DNA of 64,000 nt from Heliomicrobium gestii. GTDB lineage: Bacteria; Bacillota; Desulfitobacteriia; Heliobacteriales; Heliobacteriaceae. Under the pieces are notes generated by a model. The model ran no database searches, had not been told where the DNA came from, and worked only from the letters and a program-made list of their open reading frames with translations. The translations under genes were made by a program, and so were the position numbers. Shown here piece by piece: positions 46,044-54,352 of the stretch; the stretch's first letter is position 1, and each line of letters begins with the position of its first letter. The stretch is from contig NZ_WXEX01000010.1 of assembly GCF_009877435.1 (NCBI RefSeq), forward strand, positions 78,930 to 142,929, read 5' to 3'.

Positions 46044-46622
46044 CTAGTATATTTCTGATTCCCTCGGTCGGTGACAACGAACCAACCAAAACTGAAAGGC
46101 AACGACCGCCGCGGCCGCTGTCGTTACAGCCAGAGCAAAAACAGAAAAATGCTGCAGCCAGGCCACACAAGGCAATGACACCAGGGCGATGAGAGCAGCC
46201 AGATTGGGCGAGCGTGTCAACAGCAACACCGACAGCGCGACGGACAGCGCCACTTGGCCCAAGGGTGGGGCCACCTGGAAGAGAAACCCCGTAAAGGGAA
46301 GGCAGATGTTTCCGCCTCGGCCGCCAAGGACAGGCGACCAACCGTATCCGGCCAAAAGGAACAAGGCGGTCAGCCATTGGGCGATCTCACCGGCCTGAAA
46401 AAAGACAGTCAGCCATCCGATCAGCCAACCTTTGGTCAACTCTGCCAGCAGGGCGGCGACCATGCTCTCCGGTCCAGCGAGGCGCAACAGTTTGACGGGG
46501 CCGATGGATCCTGGACCATAATCGGTCACCGCCAGATGGCTCCTGCACCGGCCGATCCAGTAGGTTAATGACAGGGCGCCGAGCAGGTAGGCGCAGACAA
46601 AAAGCGTCAAGACCGTACACAC
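46044..46622 (-). CDS. divergent PlsY-like membrane protein
   Basis: Protein of about 192 residues with five or six hydrophobic helices. The layout follows PlsY (acyl-phosphate glycerol-3-phosphate acyltransferase): DYGPGSIGPVKLLRLAG at the site of motif 1, ELTKGWLIGWL at motif 2 and GRGGNICLPFTG at motif 3. All three deviate from the PlsY consensus (GSGNxGATN, KG, GGKGVAT), so catalysis is doubtful. GTG 46622 gives the best Shine-Dalgarno spacing (GGAGG, 7 bases). It may be a paralogue with a sporulation-linked or structural role, given spoVM next to it. Confidence 0.7.
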   Translation of the reverse strand: MCTVLTLFVCAYLLGALSLTYWIGRCRSHLAVTDYGPGSIGPVKLLRLAGPESMVAALLAELTKGWLIGWLTVFFQAGEIAQWLTALFLLAGYGWSPVLGGRGGNICLPFTGFLFQVAPPLGQVALSVALSVLLLTRSPNLAALIALVSLPCVAWLQHFSVFALAVTTAAAAVVAFQFWLVRCHRPRESEIY

Positions 46623-46681
46623 ACCCATTCCTCCCAAAATACGGTAGTAATGTGTATGCTCCGGTCTTGACGGCTATGACA

Positions 46682-46888
46682 TCACCGTTCTGAGCCCACG
46701 GGGACTTGGTCGCAATCGTCCATGCCAGTCCGGCAGGCGGCGCAGATAAAGCGCCCGCACTTTTTGCAGACAAACATGTTGATCTGCTTTTTCTCCATAC
46801 AGTCGTAACAGTACATGGTGTCGCAGTGCCCACAGACCGCTCCTTGCGTATCGGTGGCGCCGCAACGTTCACAGTAAGGAATTTTCAT
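46682..46888 (-). CDS. small Cys-rich zinc-binding protein
   Basis: Protein of 68 residues with eleven Cys and one His in zinc-ribbon/B-box-like spacing: YCERCGATDTQGAVCGHCDTMYC, then CKKCGRFICAACRTG. The ATG at 46888 has GGGGAGGTGATGGCGGC upstream. No enzyme domain is present; it is likely a zinc-structural or nucleic-acid/protein-binding factor. It lies immediately upstream of the PlsY-like gene on the same strand, about 60 bases away. Confidence 0.7.
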   Translation of the reverse strand: MKIPYCERCGATDTQGAVCGHCDTMYCYDCMEKKQINMFVCKKCGRFICAACRTGMDDCDQVPVGSER

Positions 46889-47029
46889 GCCGCCATCACC
46901 TCCCCGTATGAAGCTTGACGAGCAGGGATATACTAGGATTGCGGAAGTCCCCTGCCGGCAAGATGGTCCCTTCCCGGCTAGCCTAACCAGCGAAGAGGGC
47001 TTCCGCCTTTTCTTTGCCCTCTATGGTCA

Positions 47030-47060
47030 AAAGAACCCCTGGCGCGGGCCAGGGGTTTGT
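47030..47060. terminator. hairpin terminator downstream of pssA
   Basis: Inverted repeat AACCCCTGGC/GCCAGGGGTT with a GCGG-type loop, ending near the pssA stop; a T-run exists on both sides. Confidence 0.75.
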
Positions 47061-47076
47061 CTTTTCGTCTTGCTGG

Positions 47077-47589
47077 TCAGAGTTTGGGCACCTTCAGGTT
47101 GGACACCATCAATCCGGCCAGAAGCAACATAGCGATGGGAAAAAAGAGCACCGGAAGGCGGGCGCCGGCCAAAGAAAAAAGGGCCATGAGGGGACCGGCA
47201 ACAGTGATGGGAATCCCGAGGAAGTGGGTGGTAATGTTGAGCACATTAAACCGGGCCAAGCGAACAGCGCCACAAAGGGCGAAAACGATGGCGATGGCTA
47301 AGCCCACATAATGGTACGGTTCTTCCAAGTGGGCCGCGTAGACGAGGATCGCTGGCGCCACACCAAAGGAAACCAAATCAGAAAGAGAATCCAGTTCTTT
47401 CCCGAAAGCCGACGACACTTCAAGCTTGCGAGCCACCCGGCCATCCATCCCATCGAGGACAGCGGCGAGAAGAATCATGATAGCGGACATCATGTAGTTT
47501 TGATCCATGGTGTAGACGATGGAGAGTATTCCCAACAACAGGTTGGTGAGTGTGAAGGCATTGGGAATGGCCGCCTTATGATTCATCAA
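47077..47589 (-). CDS. pssA: CDP-diacylglycerol--serine O-phosphatidyltransferase
   Basis: Makes phosphatidylserine from CDP-diacylglycerol and serine in the membrane. The CDP-alcohol phosphotransferase motif D-G-x2-A-R-x8-G-x3-D-x3-D reads DGRVARKLEVSSAFGKELDSLSD. Five hydrophobic helices fit the family and 170 residues is the short Gram-positive form. The ATG at 47589 follows GGAGG. No psd (decarboxylase) gene is in the window; the neighbours downstream are unrelated. Confidence 0.93.
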   Translation of the reverse strand: MMNHKAAIPNAFTLTNLLLGILSIVYTMDQNYMMSAIMILLAAVLDGMDGRVARKLEVSSAFGKELDSLSDLVSFGVAPAILVYAAHLEEPYHYVGLAIAIVFALCGAVRLARFNVLNITTHFLGIPITVAGPLMALFSLAGARLPVLFFPIAMLLLAGLMVSNLKVPKL

Positions 47590-47646
47590 CTAAACCTCCA
47601 TGGCTGGAACAGCTTGGCAGATCATACTCGAATGATATCTATTTTA

Positions 47647-47994
47647 TCATTTTTCTTGTCCCCGCAAAAGGTGCAAGGGCTTTTCTCCGAATATTTCGCA
47701 CCAACCGGCAGTTTGCCCGTTCCAAGCAAAAAAGCGTGCCCCGGTGCTCCCATTCTTCAAAGCTCCACGGCAACTTTCCAGATCATCAGGAAAAACGCGG
47801 AGCGATAGGCCGCATCCCTCAGCCAGTTCGCGGGGGGTTGGAACGACGAGGCAACAGAGACCGCGCTCTTTCAGCCGGTCTTCGGCGCCCATCGCTTCTT
47901 GCGGCGAGACAAAGGTGATCAAGGGAAAATTCTTTTGGCGCCAAAGTGTTTTGGGATCACCGTATGCGTGGCTCAGCGGGCATTGCTCCTCCAC
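47647..47994 (-). CDS. DUF3343 domain protein
   Basis: Protein of 115 residues. The core TFVSPQEAMGAEDRLKERGLCCLVVPTPRELAEGCGLSLRVFPDDLE matches the DUF3343 family, which has a putative Se/redox-related context in several anaerobes. Here it follows and overlaps the HAD phosphatase by 22 bases, so they are translationally coupled. The last 40 residues (GCGLS onward, WNGQTAGWCEIF) are less conserved. Specific function unknown. Confidence 0.75.
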   Translation of the reverse strand: MEEQCPLSHAYGDPKTLWRQKNFPLITFVSPQEAMGAEDRLKERGLCCLVVPTPRELAEGCGLSLRVFPDDLESCRGALKNGSTGARFFAWNGQTAGWCEIFGEKPLHLLRGQEK

Positions 47995-48677
47995 CCCAGC
48001 CAGTAACGGCTTGGCTGGACAAAATCAATAATCGCTTGAGCCGCCTCAAGCAGAGATGTAACCTGAAGAATACCGGGAACAGCCTGGTGAATCGGTTCAT
48101 CGTCAAGCAGCGAGTCGGTTGACCTGAACAGAATCGGCAGTTCGACTTGGCGAAACATGGGAATATCGCCAACCGAATCGCCGATGGCTGCCGTTCTCTC
48201 GGCGTTTATCCGATATTTTTTGCAGAAACGGCGAACCCATGCCCCTTTGTCCCTGTGAATGTCATCGGCGGAGACATGAACAAAGACACGCCCTGTCAAT
48301 CTGCCGTCGACGACCTCCAACTCGTTGGCGATACTGGCGAAAGCGCCGAATTTTTTAGACAAGTGATCCGTCAGTGCCGTCAACCCCGTTGACAAAAGGA
48401 TGATCCGGCATCCGTGGCTTTGCAGTCCTTCGAGGGCTTGTGCGGCATCAGGTCGAAGTGGGATTTCCGAGATCCATTGTTCAATCGCTTCAACAGGGGC
48501 GCCGGCAAAATGGGCGGCGTCTTGGGCGGCGAATTCCCGGTAGTCGATGGCGCCATTCAAAAAAGCTTCCTGAATCGGGATCCCCATCGACTCCCACAAG
48601 CCGAGGCGCCGGTAAATCACTTCCCACACATTGGGTCCTGTTGTGAGGGTGCCGTCCACATCGAAGAAAACCAGCAT
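47973..48677 (-). CDS. HAD-IB family phosphatase
   Basis: HAD-superfamily hydrolase of 234 residues, subclass IB (serine phosphatase-like). Motif I is VFFDVDGTLTTG, motif II LLSTGLTALTDHL, and motif III/IV KGAWVRRF followed by AAIGDSVGDIPMF. The cap domain lies between motifs I and II. Substrate unknown; phosphoserine or a similar small phosphate is possible. ATG 48677 follows GGGGAGG. It overlaps DUF3343 and is about 100 bases downstream of ahcY. Confidence 0.88.
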   Translation of the reverse strand: MLVFFDVDGTLTTGPNVWEVIYRRLGLWESMGIPIQEAFLNGAIDYREFAAQDAAHFAGAPVEAIEQWISEIPLRPDAAQALEGLQSHGCRIILLSTGLTALTDHLSKKFGAFASIANELEVVDGRLTGRVFVHVSADDIHRDKGAWVRRFCKKYRINAERTAAIGDSVGDIPMFRQVELPILFRSTDSLLDDEPIHQAVPGILQVTSLLEAAQAIIDFVQPSRYWLGWRSNAR

Positions 48678-48737
48678 CCGCTTTTCCTCCCCTGTCACAT
48701 GAAGCCTGTCAGCAATCAACACAACCTAGTTTCACAA

Positions 48738-48765
48738 AATACAGGCCGTCGGGAGACGGCCTGTA
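48738..48765 (-). terminator. terminator of ahcY
   Basis: Inverted repeat ACAGGCCGTC/GACGGCCTGT followed on the minus strand by ATTTTG. Confidence 0.65.
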
Positions 48766-48778
48766 TTCCATTCCGATC

Positions 48779-50026
48779 CTACTCGGCCCAACTGGCCAGG
48801 TATTTGCTCTGTTTGTCCGTCAATTCATCGAGGTTCACGCCGAGGGCTTTCAACCGGAACTCAGCCACCTTGCGATCGATCGAATCAGGTACGGAATAGA
48901 CACCCGGTTCCATCTTGTCACGATTCGCCGCGAGGTAATCCAGAGACAGCGCCTGCAGGGCAAAGGTCAGATCCATCACCTCGGCAGGGTGACCATCGCC
49001 ACAGGCCAGGTTGACAAGCCGGCCTTCGCCGAGAAGGTAGACCTTGCGGCCATCATGGAAGGCGTATTCTTCGATATTCTTGCGGGCGGTGCGGACGTTG
49101 ACAGACAGCGCCCGCAGGTCTTCCTTGTTCACTTCCACATCGAAGTGTCCGGCGTTGCTGAGGATGGCCTTGTCCTTGATCACCTCAAGGTGCTCCCGGC
49201 GGATGATATCGCGGTTACCCGTGACAGTGACGAAGATGTCGCCGATTTTGGCGGCTTCGACCATGGGCATAACCTCAAAACCATCCATCAGCGCTTCGTT
49301 GGCCTTGATCGGATCGATCTCGGTGACGACGACGCGGGCATTCAACCCTTTGGCGCGGGCGGCGACGCCCTTGCCGCACCAGCCGTAACCGGCGACGACG
49401 ACCACTTTGCCGCAGACGGTCAGGTTGGTCGTGCGCAGGATCCCGTCCCAGACAGACTGGCCTGTGCCGTAGCGGTTGTCAAAGAGGTACTTCATCTGGG
49501 CGTCGTTGACGGCCATCATGGGGAAAGTAAGCTTGCCTTCCCGGGCCAGCGCCCGGAGGCGAAGGATGCCGGTCGTCGTTTCCTCGGCGCCGCCGATGAT
49601 CCCTTTGGCCTGCTCCAGCCGTTCGGCATGGAGGGTGGCCACCAGGTCGCCGCCGTCGTCGATGAGGATGTCCGGTTGAAAATCAAGGGCTTTGTTCAGG
49701 TGCATCTTGTATTCTTCGTCAGTGGCGCCGTGCCAGGCGTACGCGGTCACCCCGTTTTTCACGAGAGCGGCCACGACATCATCCTGAGTGGAGAGGGGGT
49801 TGGAACCGCAGACAGCCACCTCGGCGCCGGCGGCTTTCACGGTCAAAGCCAAGTAGGCCGTTTTCGCTTCCAGGTGCAGGCAGATGATGGCCCGTTTGCC
49901 GGCCAGGGGTTTGCGTTTCTCAAAGTCCTTTTTGACTTGATTCAAGATGGGCATGTGCTGGTCGACCCAGTCGATCTTCTGTTGACCCTGGGGGGCAAGA
50001 TTGATGTCGCGAATCATTGAATCCAC
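48779..50026 (-). CDS. ahcY: adenosylhomocysteinase
   Basis: NAD-dependent hydrolysis of S-adenosylhomocysteine to adenosine and homocysteine, closing the methylation cycle. The NAD-binding loop VVVAGYGWCGKGVAARAKGLNARV and the family blocks VCGSNPLSTQDDVVAAL and LSNAGHFDVEV are intact; 415 residues is typical. The GTG start at 50026 follows GAGGAGG by 8 bases. It is 29 bases downstream of the LCP gene, on the same strand. Confidence 0.96.
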   Translation of the reverse strand: MDSMIRDINLAPQGQQKIDWVDQHMPILNQVKKDFEKRKPLAGKRAIICLHLEAKTAYLALTVKAAGAEVAVCGSNPLSTQDDVVAALVKNGVTAYAWHGATDEEYKMHLNKALDFQPDILIDDGGDLVATLHAERLEQAKGIIGGAEETTTGILRLRALAREGKLTFPMMAVNDAQMKYLFDNRYGTGQSVWDGILRTTNLTVCGKVVVVAGYGWCGKGVAARAKGLNARVVVTEIDPIKANEALMDGFEVMPMVEAAKIGDIFVTVTGNRDIIRREHLEVIKDKAILSNAGHFDVEVNKEDLRALSVNVRTARKNIEEYAFHDGRKVYLLGEGRLVNLACGDGHPAEVMDLTFALQALSLDYLAANRDKMEPGVYSVPDSIDRKVAEFRLKALGVNLDELTDKQSKYLASWAE

Positions 50027-50055
50027 AAATAAGTCCTCCTCAAGCATCATGCAAT

Positions 50056-51393
50056 TTACTCAACCCCGCTGTTCGAGGGCGGTTGAACATCAGTAGGGAC
50101 CGGCGGAGCGCCTGGGATGACGCGATTGGGCGTTGCCGGATTTAGCGCGTCAGGCGGGCGGGCCGGGGTCGGCGACGGAGCCGACGGACCTGACGGTTGT
50201 GGGGGCTTTGGGGCGCCTGGAGTGGTCTGCGTCTTGCCAGTAGACGTCTTATCAATGGGTGTTCCAGGAGCGCTAGGACTTTGGGCGGTGCCGGCTTTTT
50301 GCTCGCCGTTGCTCTTCCCATCAGAATGAACGGCAGCTTTGCCGGCCTGTTCCGCGCCCGCTTTTCCCCCGAGTGGAGAATCGGTAACCGGTTGAGGCCC
50401 TTTGTCGTCGTCCGGGCTCACCTCTTCCGGTTCCGCCTTTGGTTTTTCTTTGGGCTTATCGAGGACGACGATGCTTTCATCGATGATCTTAGTATTCATC
50501 ACGCCGCGCATGAAATCAAGCGCCGCTTGGCGCGATTTTGCCGGATCGACCTGCCAATAGCTGAGGCCATTGAGGGTGACAAAGTTCCCAGGCAAGGTGT
50601 TCGCCACGATGTTGCCTGCATTCCAGTCTTTGGCCTTCATGGCCAGGGAGACGAGATCGCCGGCGCCCAGATTGGTGTCGACGTCTTTGACCAGTTGAGG
50701 CGCAAGGGCAGGGAGTTTCCACACCGTGTTTACCTGCAGCGCCTGTTTGGCAAGGGCTTGGAGAAACTTCTGCTGCCGTTGGGTCCGGCTGATATCGCCC
50801 AGTTCGTCTGACCGGAACCGCACATACTGGAGCGCCTCTTTGCCGCTTAACCTTTGAAGACCCTTTTTTAAATTAATTAAATCTTCCGGATTTCCTTCAT
50901 TGTGGTACATGTTTTTTTCGATGTCGATTTCTACGCCGCCGAGCGTATCGACGATTTCTCGAAAACCATTAAAATCCGTCTTGATATAATAGTCGATAGG
51001 AATCCCCAGCAGTTCCTCCACTGTTTTCCGAGTCAGCGGAACACCGCCGTACATGTGGGCCGCGTTGATCTTGTCCATGCCGTGTCCGTCGATCTTGACG
51101 CGCGTGTCCCGGGGGATCGAGAGCAAATAGAGTTTTTTGTCCTGGCGATCGACACTGGCGACAATGATCGTGTCAGTGCGTCCATCGATTTCACCAGGGC
51201 GGTTGTCGACTGCCAGCAGGAGCACATTCATCCGCCGTTTGAGCTCCGAATCCGACAAGGGACCCTCCGAATTGAAGGGATCGCTCAGCAAATCGGGACG
51301 TAAAATCCCGTATGTAACCCCTGCGGTCACCCCCAAGAGCAACATAAGACCAAAAAAGATCATCAGCCTCGGTCTGGCTTTCCAAAGTTTCAT
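50056..51393 (-). CDS. LytR-CpsA-Psr (LCP) family cell-wall glycopolymer ligase
   Basis: Membrane-anchored phosphotransferase that attaches teichoic or other glycopolymers to peptidoglycan. One N-terminal helix (MIFFGLMLLLGVTAGVTYGIL) precedes the LCP domain: NVLLLAVDNRPGEIDGRTDTIIVASVD, SIPRDTRVKIDGHGMDKINAAHMYGG and the later YVRFRSDELGDISRTQRQQ segment, containing the Arg/Asp residues of the pyrophosphate site. The last 150 residues are Pro/Ser/Ala-rich (PPQPSGPSAPSPTPARPPDALN), a wall-spanning tail. ATG 51393 follows AGGTGATTCG. Confidence 0.94.
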   Translation of the reverse strand: MKLWKARPRLMIFFGLMLLLGVTAGVTYGILRPDLLSDPFNSEGPLSDSELKRRMNVLLLAVDNRPGEIDGRTDTIIVASVDRQDKKLYLLSIPRDTRVKIDGHGMDKINAAHMYGGVPLTRKTVEELLGIPIDYYIKTDFNGFREIVDTLGGVEIDIEKNMYHNEGNPEDLINLKKGLQRLSGKEALQYVRFRSDELGDISRTQRQQKFLQALAKQALQVNTVWKLPALAPQLVKDVDTNLGAGDLVSLAMKAKDWNAGNIVANTLPGNFVTLNGLSYWQVDPAKSRQAALDFMRGVMNTKIIDESIVVLDKPKEKPKAEPEEVSPDDDKGPQPVTDSPLGGKAGAEQAGKAAVHSDGKSNGEQKAGTAQSPSAPGTPIDKTSTGKTQTTPGAPKPPQPSGPSAPSPTPARPPDALNPATPNRVIPGAPPVPTDVQPPSNSGVE

Positions 51394-51569
51394 CGAATCA
51401 CCTGCCTTGAATCGTTCTACGATGAGGGGGGCATAACTTGTCGAATCGGTTTACTGGCGAAGACATTGTCGCCCATCATTCTACCACGAAAACGGTCTCA
51501 TTAATAAAGATTTTCTAACCAGAGGGAATGTTTGCGGCCCGACACCTCACCAGCGCCGTTAACAGTCGA

Positions 51570-51612
51570 AAAAAAAAGAAAACAAAAGAGGAGGCTATGG
51601 GCCTCCCCTTCC
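51570..51612 (-). terminator. terminator of the small zinc-ribbon gene
   Basis: Hairpin GGAGGCCC/GGCCTCC followed on the minus strand by a long T-rich run. Confidence 0.75.
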
Positions 51613-51623
51613 AGACACCTCTG

Positions 51624-51809
51624 TTATTTCTTTTCAATCACGCTGCCGCAAACGAGACACCGTTCCAGATCATCGCCTTCGACATTATCACAGTCTTTGC
51701 ATTGAGGAGATTTTTCGACGACACCGCCATCGACATAGTTTTTACGGAAGCGTTCCAACTCATCCTCTTTGTCCCGGCGGCATTCACGGCATTTGTCACA
51801 AAGGGCCAT
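51624..51809 (-). CDS. small Cys-rich protein
   Basis: Protein of 61 residues with six Cys in C-x2-C-x2-C, C-x2-C and C-x2-C groups (CDKCRECR, QCKDCDNVEG, RCLVCG), compatible with a zinc ribbon or treble clef. The start ATG 51809 has a GGGAGGGGAG run upstream. No family is recognised. It is 32 bases downstream of the FAH gene and has its own terminator, so it is likely the last gene of that unit. Confidence 0.65.
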   Translation of the reverse strand: MALCDKCRECRRDKEDELERFRKNYVDGGVVEKSPQCKDCDNVEGDDLERCLVCGSVIEKK

Positions 51810-51840
51810 GCTCTCCCCTCCCTTCTTATGCCATTATACC

Positions 51841-52476
51841 CTACTCGAGGGCATCCAAGCAAACGACACCCTGACCGAGACACCGGCTTCCCCAGTAGAG
51901 GTGAAAGGTATCGTCCGGTGTCACCGGTCCCACGCCAGCCGGCGTGCCCGTATAGATGATGTCTCCCGGTCCAATGCCAAAGGAAGCCGCGCAAAAGTCT
52001 AGGATCTGCTGCACGTTGAAAAGCATGTCCCGCACATTGCCTCGTTGCGCCTCCACACCATTGCGGGTAAGGGTGAAATCCGCCTCAGCGAGCGCCGCTA
52101 CACCAGGAAAAGGAATAAAGGGCGTCAGTGCCGCTGAGTTGGGGAAGCCCTTCGCTTCGAGCCAAGGCTGGCCTTTTCGTTTGCTCTCGGCCTGCACATC
52201 GCGCAATGTAAAATCGATGCCAAGGGCCATCGCGCCGATCAGCCCATCGGCGGTGCTCCCTTTTTGGTAAGGGTGATCCACCCGAAGAACCAGTTCCGCT
52301 TCATAGTGAACGGCGCCTCTTGTTCCCGGCAGATGAAGCGCACTGCCATCGAGCAAGACCAACGCATGGGTTGGCTTGGAGAAGATCAGCGGCCGCTCGG
52401 GAATCGCGTTGCCCAACTCAGCGGCATGGAGAGGGAAATTTCTTCCTACGCAGTAAATATTTCGAATGCCCTTCAT
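51841..52476 (-). CDS. fumarylacetoacetate hydrolase-family protein
   Basis: FAH-fold hydrolase or decarboxylase of 211 residues. The entry motif IYCVGRNFPLHAAELGNAIPERPLIFSKP, the metal-binding segment VHYEAELVLRV and the TGTPAGVGPVTPDDT loop are visible. Members act on a range of oxo-acids such as oxaloacetate or acylpyruvates; the substrate is unknown here. ATG 52476 follows AGAGGCG. Upstream codons are open but do not look family-like. Confidence 0.9.
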   Translation of the reverse strand: MKGIRNIYCVGRNFPLHAAELGNAIPERPLIFSKPTHALVLLDGSALHLPGTRGAVHYEAELVLRVDHPYQKGSTADGLIGAMALGIDFTLRDVQAESKRKGQPWLEAKGFPNSAALTPFIPFPGVAALAEADFTLTRNGVEAQRGNVRDMLFNVQQILDFCAASFGIGPGDIIYTGTPAGVGPVTPDDTFHLYWGSRCLGQGVVCLDALE

Positions 52477-52632
52477 CTTATCGCCTCTTTCGTTATGAAA
52501 ATCATAGCAAAAACAAGCATATTCCGTAAGCCTTCTGGCTAAAAAAGGAGGAAAAAATCGAAAAAGTGCGAAATAAATTTCCATAAAAATTTGTTCGGCT
52601 TCTGTCAAAAGAGCCATTTGGGAGGGTATCTA

Positions 52633-53661
52633 TTGCGAAAACCACTGTTTCTATTGGCTGCTTGGACACTGTTGTCCTTTGGCGCCGGCATGGCGGAGGC
52701 GAGCGATATCTCGGTCCGTGTTGCCGATCCGGAGATGCCGGGGGCTTGGAAACCGGTTACCGTCCAGCGGGAAGGCACGATGACCAGCGAAAACCTGCCC
52801 TCGCCGTTTTTAACGGTCCATGCCGGTGAAAACCAGGCGCTGAACTCCGTTTTTCTGGTTGCTGATGCGGAGGGGCCGCAAGCGGTCCACGTAGGCAGTC
52901 GCATCACACTGACACTGCCCGTGGGTGTCGAGTACATGCAGATCCCTACCGCGGAAACACTGGACAGTTATGTGGCCTACCCGTCAATGCTCAACTGGTT
53001 TGCCAATTCCATCTTCCCGGAAGGTGATCAGCCGGCCTTGCGCTTTGTTGCGGCGACGCCTCGCTCCTTGACGGTGGAAATCGCCCACATGCGCTCCAAA
53101 GGGATGCCCTTTGTGGAATTTGTCTTCTATGCAAAGGATCGGAGCATGGTGCGCATCTCCCCGGCGGTGTCTTGGTCGCAGAAAAAAGGCGATGGCGCTG
53201 ACACGATGACCCGCCAGGAGTTTTTCACTTATTATATCGATGTGGCGCCGTCGCTCAAAGGGATCGAGGAACGCGTCAAAGGAGAGGAATCGGACCTGTT
53301 GCGCCCCTTTGGCGACGCGCAGAAAGTGGAGCCGGAGCTGCGTGGCCGCGTCGCTGGGCTCGTCAAGGAAAATCTGGTGATTGGCCGTCCCGGGAAGCAA
53401 CTGGCCCCCGATGCGCCGATCACCCGGGCCGAGGCAGTCACCCTGGTGACACGGGAACAGCAGTGGGACACCCCCGCTTCCCCTGCTTTTGCCGACCTGG
53501 AGACCTCCTGGGCCTTGGGGCCGATCAGCGCCGCCGGCGCCAAGGGGCTTGTCAAGGGATATCCCGATGGCGCCTTCTGCCCTGAGCAGCCCCTCAGTTG
53601 GGAAGAAGCAGTGCTTCTGCTCGGACGGGTTTACGACAGCAACCTGTCCCGACGGAAATAA
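52633..53661 (+). CDS. secreted S-layer-homology protein
   Basis: Exported protein of 342 residues. The signal peptide (LRKPLFLLAAWTLLSFGAGMAEA) is clear, followed by a beta-rich domain of unknown function (residues about 25-220) and two SLH repeats at the C-terminus (KENLVIGRPGKQLAPDAPITRAEAVTLV and VKGYPDGAFCPEQPLSWEEAVLLLG) that tie it to the cell wall. TTG 52633 is six bases after GGAGGG. It is a probable cell-surface protein; a role in envelope integrity is only a guess. Confidence 0.85.
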   Translation: MRKPLFLLAAWTLLSFGAGMAEASDISVRVADPEMPGAWKPVTVQREGTMTSENLPSPFLTVHAGENQALNSVFLVADAEGPQAVHVGSRITLTLPVGVEYMQIPTAETLDSYVAYPSMLNWFANSIFPEGDQPALRFVAATPRSLTVEIAHMRSKGMPFVEFVFYAKDRSMVRISPAVSWSQKKGDGADTMTRQEFFTYYIDVAPSLKGIEERVKGEESDLLRPFGDAQKVEPELRGRVAGLVKENLVIGRPGKQLAPDAPITRAEAVTLVTREQQWDTPASPAFADLETSWALGPISAAGAKGLVKGYPDGAFCPEQPLSWEEAVLLLGRVYDSNLSRRK

Positions 53662-53696
53662 CATTTCGGCCGAAATGGCAGTCAAGAGCAATCACG

Positions 53697-53756
53697 CAAG
53701 GAACCCCGTTCCCCTCTCCTTTTTAGCGAGGGAAACGGGGTTCCTTCTTTTTTATC
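53697..53756 (+). terminator. intrinsic terminator
   Basis: Long stem AAGGAACCCCGTTCCC/GGGAAACGGGGTTCCTT followed by CTTTTTT. Confidence 0.9.
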
Positions 53757-53927
53757 CTAGGAAATTTCGAAGGCCATCTCCATCAATCCCTGGTATTGCT
53801 GTCAGCGTACCAAGGGGTTTGGCAGATCATCTTCTTAACGCCATTTTTTCGATGGTGTAACAATTGGTTTTTTCTGCTCCACCCAGCAAAAGGCAAATGA
53901 TTCCGAACGTTTTTTTGCGTATTTCTC

Positions 53928-53956
53928 ATGACAAGGCGACCTTCTGTTCGTATAAT
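53928..53956 (+). promoter_or_regulatory. promoter of the yolD/Y-polymerase operon
   Basis: ATGACA (53928-53933), 17-base spacer, TATAAT (53951-53956). The LexA-type operators begin two bases downstream of the -10. Confidence 0.75.
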
Positions 53957-53985
53957 AGAACTGATGTTCCGAGAATATATGTTCT
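53957..53985 (+). promoter_or_regulatory. two tandem LexA-type operators
   Basis: GAACTGATGTTC (53958-53969) and GAATATATGTTC (53973-53984), matching the Gram-positive SOS pattern GAAC-N4-GTTC exactly and with one mismatch. They are 15 bases apart and lie between the -10 and the Shine-Dalgarno, so repression by LexA is expected. Confidence 0.8.
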
Positions 53986-54001
53986 AAAAGGAGGGATCGC
54001 C

Positions 54002-54352
54002 TTGGATGAACGCACCCACGCTTTTTTCACCCAGAACCGGCTCTGGCAGGGTTCGCGCATGATCCTGCCGGAACACCGGGCCGGCGCCGTTGAGAAAATC
54101 CGGGAAGCGGCTCGCTCCATGCCGCTCCCCTGCCCCACCCAGGAATACCTGGAGGAGATCCAGGCGTTGGTCTTGGACGCTTGCGCCCGAGGTCGCGCCA
54201 TCACCTTGCTCATCAACCGTGAGGGCCGGCTGGAGAAGCTCACCGGCATTCCCTTGCATGTGGGGCAGCCGCCGGGCCTGTTGCGCTGGCGCCGCGCAGG
54301 GTCGACGGAAAGCTTGCCCATCAACGCCATCGTAGGGGTGGAAGAGCCATGA
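54002..54352 (+). CDS. YolD-like protein
   Basis: Protein of 116 residues starting at TTG 54002 (AAGGAGG seven bases upstream). The block RLWQGSRMILPEHRAGAVEKIREAA matches the YolD-like family, small proteins that accompany Y-family polymerases of the UvrX type in Bacillus and relatives. The rest is a short alpha/beta domain (ITLLINREGRLEKLTG). It overlaps the polymerase gene by four bases (ATGA), so both are translated from one SOS-controlled transcript. It likely modulates the polymerase or its recruitment. Confidence 0.85.
   Translation: MDERTHAFFTQNRLWQGSRMILPEHRAGAVEKIREAARSMPLPCPTQEYLEEIQALVLDACARGRAITLLINREGRLEKLTGIPLHVGQPPGLLRWRRAGSTESLPINAIVGVEEP

Noticed and set aside
48989..50020. 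A 343-codon plus-strand frame antisense to ahcY
   Set aside because: Only a codon-phase artefact of a highly biased gene; the ahcY frame carries all family motifs.
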